This document shows, in pieces, positions 58,939-64,000 of a DNA stretch of 64,000 nucleotides; within the stretch, counting starts at the first letter, position 1, and every line of letters starts with the position of its first letter. A program made the translations under genes and the position numbers. Origin of the DNA: Rhizobiaceae bacterium (GTDB taxonomy: Bacteria; Pseudomonadota; Alphaproteobacteria; Rhizobiales; Rhizobiaceae); NCBI GenBank assembly GCA_028281105.1, contig JANQKQ010000050.1, forward strand, positions 18,433-82,432, read 5' to 3'. The notes under the pieces were generated by a model. It saw nothing but the letters and a program-made list of their open reading frames with translations, was not told the DNA's origin and ran no database searches.

Positions 58939-59787
58939 ATGTTCCTCGATTCCCTCCTTGCCCGCATCGGCGGCTTCATGGCCAAGTGGCTGGTCAAGGA
59001 ATCGGCCGGCTACAAGCCCTACACCCCGTCGGATTTCGACACTTTGTGGGCGACTCTGGAGCCCGGCGACGTGCTGCTGGTGGAGGGCAACCAGCACGTC
59101 TCCTCGGTGATCAAATACCTGACCCAGTCCACCTGGTCCCATTCGGCGCTCTATGTCGGCCACGTGCTGCCGCGCGGCGAGCCGGGTCCGGACGGTTCGC
59201 GCCCCGAACGCCCGCGGCTGATCGAGGTCAATCTGGGCGAGGGCTGCGTGGCGACGCCCTTGTCGCGCTACCAGAACTACAACACCCGCATCTGCCGCCC
59301 GGTGGGCCTGTCGGAGGAGGACCGGCGCAAGGTGGTCGAGTTCATGATTTCCAAGATCGGCCTGCAATACGACACCAAGAACATCTTCGACATGCTGCGC
59401 TACTTCTTCCCCACGCCGCCGGTGCCGGTGGCCTGGCGCCGGCGCATGCTGGCCTTCGGCTCCGGCGACCCGACCAAGGCGATCTGTTCCTCGCTGATCG
59501 CCCAGGCCTATCAGTCGGTCAAATACCCGATCCTGCCGGAGATCAGCCGCACGCCGGGCTGCATGTCGGCGCGCTCGACCTATTCGCGCTCGGAGATCCT
59601 GCACATCCGCCACCACTCCCTGTTCGCCCCGCGCGATTTCGACCTGTCGCCCTATTTCGAGATCGTCAAGCCGACGATCCGACAGGGCTTCGACTACAAG
59701 CAGCTCTCGTTTTCGGGAAAGGTCTCCGCCCGCGACATCCTGCGCGACCGGGAGATGCCCGCGCCCGACCACGCCGACGGCCGATAA
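58939..59787 (+). CDS. YiiX/YebB-like permuted papain-fold cysteine hydrolase
   Basis: 282 residues. Permuted NlpC/P60-type order: His first in STWSHSALYVGHV (about residue 67), catalytic Cys later in KAICSSLIAQAYQSVKY (about 180). The N-terminal PGDVLLVEGNQHVSSVIKYL is typical of the YiiX (C92) group. No signal peptide, so it is probably cytoplasmic. Such enzymes are proposed amidases or peptidases of lipid- or peptide-linked substrates; the true substrate is unknown. Confidence 0.85.
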   Translation: MFLDSLLARIGGFMAKWLVKESAGYKPYTPSDFDTLWATLEPGDVLLVEGNQHVSSVIKYLTQSTWSHSALYVGHVLPRGEPGPDGSRPERPRLIEVNLGEGCVATPLSRYQNYNTRICRPVGLSEEDRRKVVEFMISKIGLQYDTKNIFDMLRYFFPTPPVPVAWRRRMLAFGSGDPTKAICSSLIAQAYQSVKYPILPEISRTPGCMSARSTYSRSEILHIRHHSLFAPRDFDLSPYFEIVKPTIRQGFDYKQLSFSGKVSARDILRDREMPAPDHADGR

Positions 59788-59874
59788 CACCATCGTCACC
59801 CTTCGCCTTTGGTGATAGACCGGAACCACCCGATTCGGTCGATTCGCATCGAAGCGGAAACGAGGAACTGCGCT

Positions 59875-60045
59875 ATGTGGGTTTTGATCGTCCTGGTGCT
59901 GAGCACCTCATCGGACAAGATCGCCGTCGACATCGAGACGACCCGGTTCGCCAGCGAAAAAACCTGCAAGGCCGTCGGCCGCTCGCTGAGGAAGACGCTG
60001 GACAACGTCACGTTCACCTGCGTGCTCAACGAGGCGGAGGAGTAG
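59875..60045 (+). CDS. Small hypothetical protein, 56 residues
   Basis: From the ATG at 59875 with GAGG at 59862-59865. Short hydrophobic N-terminus (MWVLIVLVLST), then a charged body with two Cys (KTCKAVGRSL and TFTCVLNE) that could form a disulfide, suggesting export. The length and the pattern of ETTRFASEKTC-KAVGRSL resemble small conserved alphaproteobacterial proteins of unknown role. Longer in-frame starts upstream (59809) are less likely. Confidence 0.6.
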   Translation: MWVLIVLVLSTSSDKIAVDIETTRFASEKTCKAVGRSLRKTLDNVTFTCVLNEAEE

Positions 60046-60110
60046 GCGGAGGCGCCGCGTCAACGGCAGAACCGCACCGCGGCGTCCTACGTGGAAGAAT
60101 AGACCGCTCC

Positions 60111-60896
60111 TCACTCACACACGCGATACGTGCAATTCCTGCCGTGACACCCCAAGTCCATGTGAACATGGTCGCGGTGGTGGACGTCCGCTTCCGGCCC
60201 CAGCACCGTGGTGAAGCGTTTGCAGGCGGCCGTGTGGATGGCTCGCAGGAAACGGGCTTGCGGCGTTGGCGGGGCGGCCGGTTCCGCCTGCGCGGTTTCG
60301 CCGGCCGGCGCCGGCATCGCCCAGTCGCGCTCGACCGAGATTTCGCGGCCGTCGGCCAAGACGATCGCCGAGAAGTCCAGCGCGTTGGCGAAGCCGTGTT
60401 CGGAGATCTTGCCGTCCGGCGCGTTGTTGCGGCGGCGGCAGTGATAGGAGGCCGCCGTGGTCAACTGCGCCACCGGGACGCCGAGAAGATCGCGCGCCGC
60501 CGCCTGCACGTCGCCGGCCCAGTCCGCCAGCCCCGCCGCCATCGCGCATGACAGCTTGGCCGGCGCGGCAAGCGCAATCGGCGCGCGCGAGCCGATGGCC
60601 GTGATCTCCAGCGGCGAGCGCTCGCCGCACGCCCCTTCCTCGATCGGCGCGATCACCTTACCCGCGACCAGGCCGTCCAGCAGCGCCGGGCAGGCGGACT
60701 GGTAGACCCGTTCTTTGGCGACCGGCTTGGCGGCGGCCTCGCCGGCAAGTGCGGACTCGGGCGCCGGCGCACCCTGGATCGGCGGCTCGGCGGGGCGCGG
60801 CGTCGGCACCGCGACCGTCTGCGCCCCCGCCACGCCGGCTGCGGCCACCATCATGCCGGCCCACGCCGCCGGCCGGGCCATCACAAGACATCTCAT
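60111..60896 (-). CDS. Extensin-like C-terminal domain protein (exported, LAS-metallopeptidase related)
   Basis: 261 residues from the ATG at 60896, with a signal peptide ([15 protein letters not shown]) and a Pro-rich segment. The bacterial extensin-like domain has Cys pairs ([28 protein letters not shown]) and the zinc-type motifs [14 protein letters not shown] (H-x6-D) and [11 protein letters not shown], the layout of D-Ala-D-Ala carboxypeptidases. It is probably a periplasmic cell-wall enzyme. Divergent from lepA. Confidence 0.88.
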   Translation of the reverse strand: MRCLVMARPAAWAGMMVAAAGVAGAQTVAVPTPRPAEPPIQGAPAPESALAGEAAAKPVAKERVYQSACPALLDGLVAGKVIAPIEEGACGERSPLEITAIGSRAPIALAAPAKLSCAMAAGLADWAGDVQAAARDLLGVPVAQLTTAASYHCRRRNNAPDGKISEHGFANALDFSAIVLADGREISVERDWAMPAPAGETAQAEPAAPPTPQARFLRAIHTAACKRFTTVLGPEADVHHRDHVHMDLGCHGRNCTYRVCE

Positions 60897-60998
60897 CAAA
60901 ACCTCGCCCAGGTCGTTTTCTTTCTCTGCCCGCACCCACGTTCCTCCAAGCTCCCCATGAACTTGCATCTGGGCGAAACCTTGTTAAAGGCAACGCCC

Positions 60999-62807
<1,809 letters not shown>

Positions 62808-63067
62808 GGAAGGCTGGTCGTCCCATCACCCCGGCGAAGGCCGAAATCCAGGTGCACCTCCGCAAACTCGTAGCGTGACGGATGGTATGAGGTCGTCACC
62901 ACCCAATAAGTCGTTGACTTTGTTTCAAATTTCAATATATTCTTGCTCATGATGGAAGTTTTTAGCTTATTAATACAGTTTCTGGCGTTGCTTCTAGACT
63001 TCGCGACATACAAAAAAGGACCTTAATGTCCCTGAATCCTAGGACATTTAGCTTTCACTTGCTTAAA
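62808..63067. other. AT-rich gap after lepA with short inverted repeats
   Basis: The first ~60 bases resemble a common intergenic repeat (CCCCGGCGAAGGCCGAAATCC). From about 62900 the sequence becomes AT-rich. GGAC-CTTAAT-GTCC (about 63019-63032) and TGTCC...GGACA nearby could form hairpins at the 3' end of the leftward gene. A short minus-strand frame exists here but I do not accept it as a gene. Confidence 0.5.
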
Positions 63068-63697
63068 TCAAAATCGAGGTGGTTTGGTTCGGGCGGTAGA
63101 TAACTCACGATGGCCCTGCAGCGGTATTGAGTAGGGTAGTCGATCTAATTCCGAGACCAATAAATTGGTTGGCGGTGTACAAAGTTCGCCTTCCAAAAAG
63201 GTGTGCATAGACCAAGGAATGCTGCCAAGTTTAGTAAGGTCGCTTGAATTAAAAGCCTTCCTTGAGCTTACTAGTATAATTTCCTCTAAGAAAACTGAAT
63301 GACCGATTATTGAATATTGATTATTTCTCAATAATGTAAACGCAGTACATGCATCTCTACCGACTACTAATATAATTTCATCATCTTCTGGAATGCCAGT
63401 AATAGACCCACGGTCTATCAAACTCCAAACTGCCCACCTAGCGAATATACCTGCCGTTAGAATTTCTGTTGTATAGGAAAATCCACTACTCAAGTGCAGC
63501 TTATGCAATTCTGGAAAGTTATTTATCACTGTTCTGTTGAAGGACTTCCTTCGATCGGATTTGGTGGGCATGCCATTGGCTTGGTCACCCATCCAGCGGC
63601 TCTTGACGCGCAGCTCATTGAGGGTAGCCAGGCCAACAGGATTGTTTGATGCCAAAATATCCAAAACAAGCCTTTTGCGTTTGGTAAGTCTCGACAT
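63068..63697 (-). CDS. Unrecognised protein in a low-GC segment
   Basis: 209 residues from the ATG at 63697 (an upstream start would add 7). The N-terminal region MSRLTKRKRLVLDILASNNP with NELRVKSRWMG suggests a winged-helix-like or basic start; the middle is mixed alpha/beta with hydrophobic strands (DDEIILVVGRDACTAFTLL, SVFLEEIILVSS). No family recognised. Codon use is much AT-richer than anywhere else in the window, with many Asn, Ser, Ile and Leu codons ending in A/T, which marks horizontal transfer. No partner gene is visible. Confidence 0.6.
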   Translation of the reverse strand: MSRLTKRKRLVLDILASNNPVGLATLNELRVKSRWMGDQANGMPTKSDRRKSFNRTVINNFPELHKLHLSSGFSYTTEILTAGIFARWAVWSLIDRGSITGIPEDDEIILVVGRDACTAFTLLRNNQYSIIGHSVFLEEIILVSSRKAFNSSDLTKLGSIPWSMHTFLEGELCTPPTNLLVSELDRLPYSIPLQGHRELSTARTKPPRF

Positions 63698-63718
63698 CAC
63701 GGAATCCTGAACCAACAA

Positions 63719-64000
63719 TCATGAATAACCACCAACTATCTGTAGTGGGGTATTTGATTAGAACCAGTCGAATTTAATAAAGGAGGTCAAGCCTCGGCCG
63801 TAGTCAAAAACTTATCCCCACCCTCCCAGCCTCCCTTATCCTCCCCTGTATCGCCGTCTCACGCGAACGCCATATGGGATCCGTGGCCATGTGGGAGGCG
63901 TCGACAGCGGAGCGGTGGAGCACGCATCACGGATGCATCGCCGCCTTGAAGCCTGACCGGCGTGGTCTAGCCGTCTGCCTCGTGTGGATGGCCACCAGCG
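63719..64000. other. Window-end region without an assigned gene
   Basis: Base composition returns to high GC at about 63780. A plus-strand frame from the ATG at 63875 stays open to the window end (about 42 codons), but it has no ribosome-binding site or family match, and the opposite strand is nearly open as well. I assign nothing here. Confidence 0.4.

Noticed and set aside
60770..60830. Shared VAVPTPRPA segment in MepA C-terminus and extensin-like N-terminus
   Set aside because: Short low-complexity Pro linker; probably coincidence in two exported cell-wall enzymes, no further similarity.

Overview
The window is a high-GC, tightly packed chromosomal segment of an alphaproteobacterium, most likely from the order Hyphomicrobiales (Rhizobiales). 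The evidence is gene order: fabB-fabI; gshB-yraN-rsmI-lppC; hemW-rdgB-rph facing hrcA-grpE; glnD-murJ-trpS-usp; nfuA-tsaB-rimI-fur/mur-plsC-miaB-phoH-ybeY-tlyC-lnt-praR-metK-trmB-rimP-nusA-ylxR-infB-rbfA-truB. These runs are hallmarks of that order. I cannot name a genus from sequence alone.

Layout. 1-5.8 kb: end of fabB, fabI, then a leftward block (hypothetical, rsmC, gshB, yraN, rsmI). 5.9-11.9 kb: a LppC/LpoA-like lipoprotein, leftward hemW-rdgB-rph, and the heat-shock genes hrcA and grpE, each with a sigma-32-like promoter candidate. 12-20.7 kb: glnD, murJ, trpS, a universal stress protein, and a quinone-reductase-type dehydrogenase divergent from hemN with a perfect FNR/FixK box between them. 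20.8-30.6 kb: nfuA through praR. 30.7-39.9 kb: metK, trmB and the translation/transcription-factor operon rimP-nusA-ylxR-infB-rbfA-truB, with a promoter and a terminator-like attenuator before rimP. 40-48 kb: a more variable zone with a class II aldolase-family protein, chromate transporter, DUF3422 protein, tRNA-Ser(GGA), msrA, mepA and an M48 protease. 48-56 kb: a small GIY-YIG-type protein behind a possible pseudoknotted leader, arfB, then leftward rpmI-rplT-pheS-[DUF4160-DUF2442]-pheT, and infC split from rpmI by an oppositely oriented ybdK-type gene. 56-64 kb: hydrolase-rluA, a DUF418-like membrane protein, a YiiX-like cysteine hydrolase, an extensin-like protein, lepA, and an AT-rich tail with one unrecognised gene.

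Most genes serve core functions: translation (trpS, pheST, infB, infC, nusA, rimP, rbfA, truB, miaB, trmB, rluA, lepA, arfB, ribosomal proteins), fatty acid and envelope synthesis (fabB, fabI, murJ, lnt, plsC, mepA), haem maturation (hemN, hemW), nitrogen sensing (glnD) and redox or stress defence (gshB, msrA, usp).

The most unusual features are: (1) a DUF4160-DUF2442 gene pair, toxin-antitoxin-like in form, inserted between pheS and pheT and start-stop coupled to pheS; (2) a possible H-type pseudoknot in the AT-rich leader of the GIY-YIG gene; (3) three copies of a long palindrome with a conserved loop, one with perfect 35-bp arms, all at gene ends; (4) two further families of dispersed intergenic repeats; (5) an FNR box placed so that hemN mRNA could be nearly leaderless. 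No CRISPR array, rRNA, insertion sequence or prophage gene was recognised.
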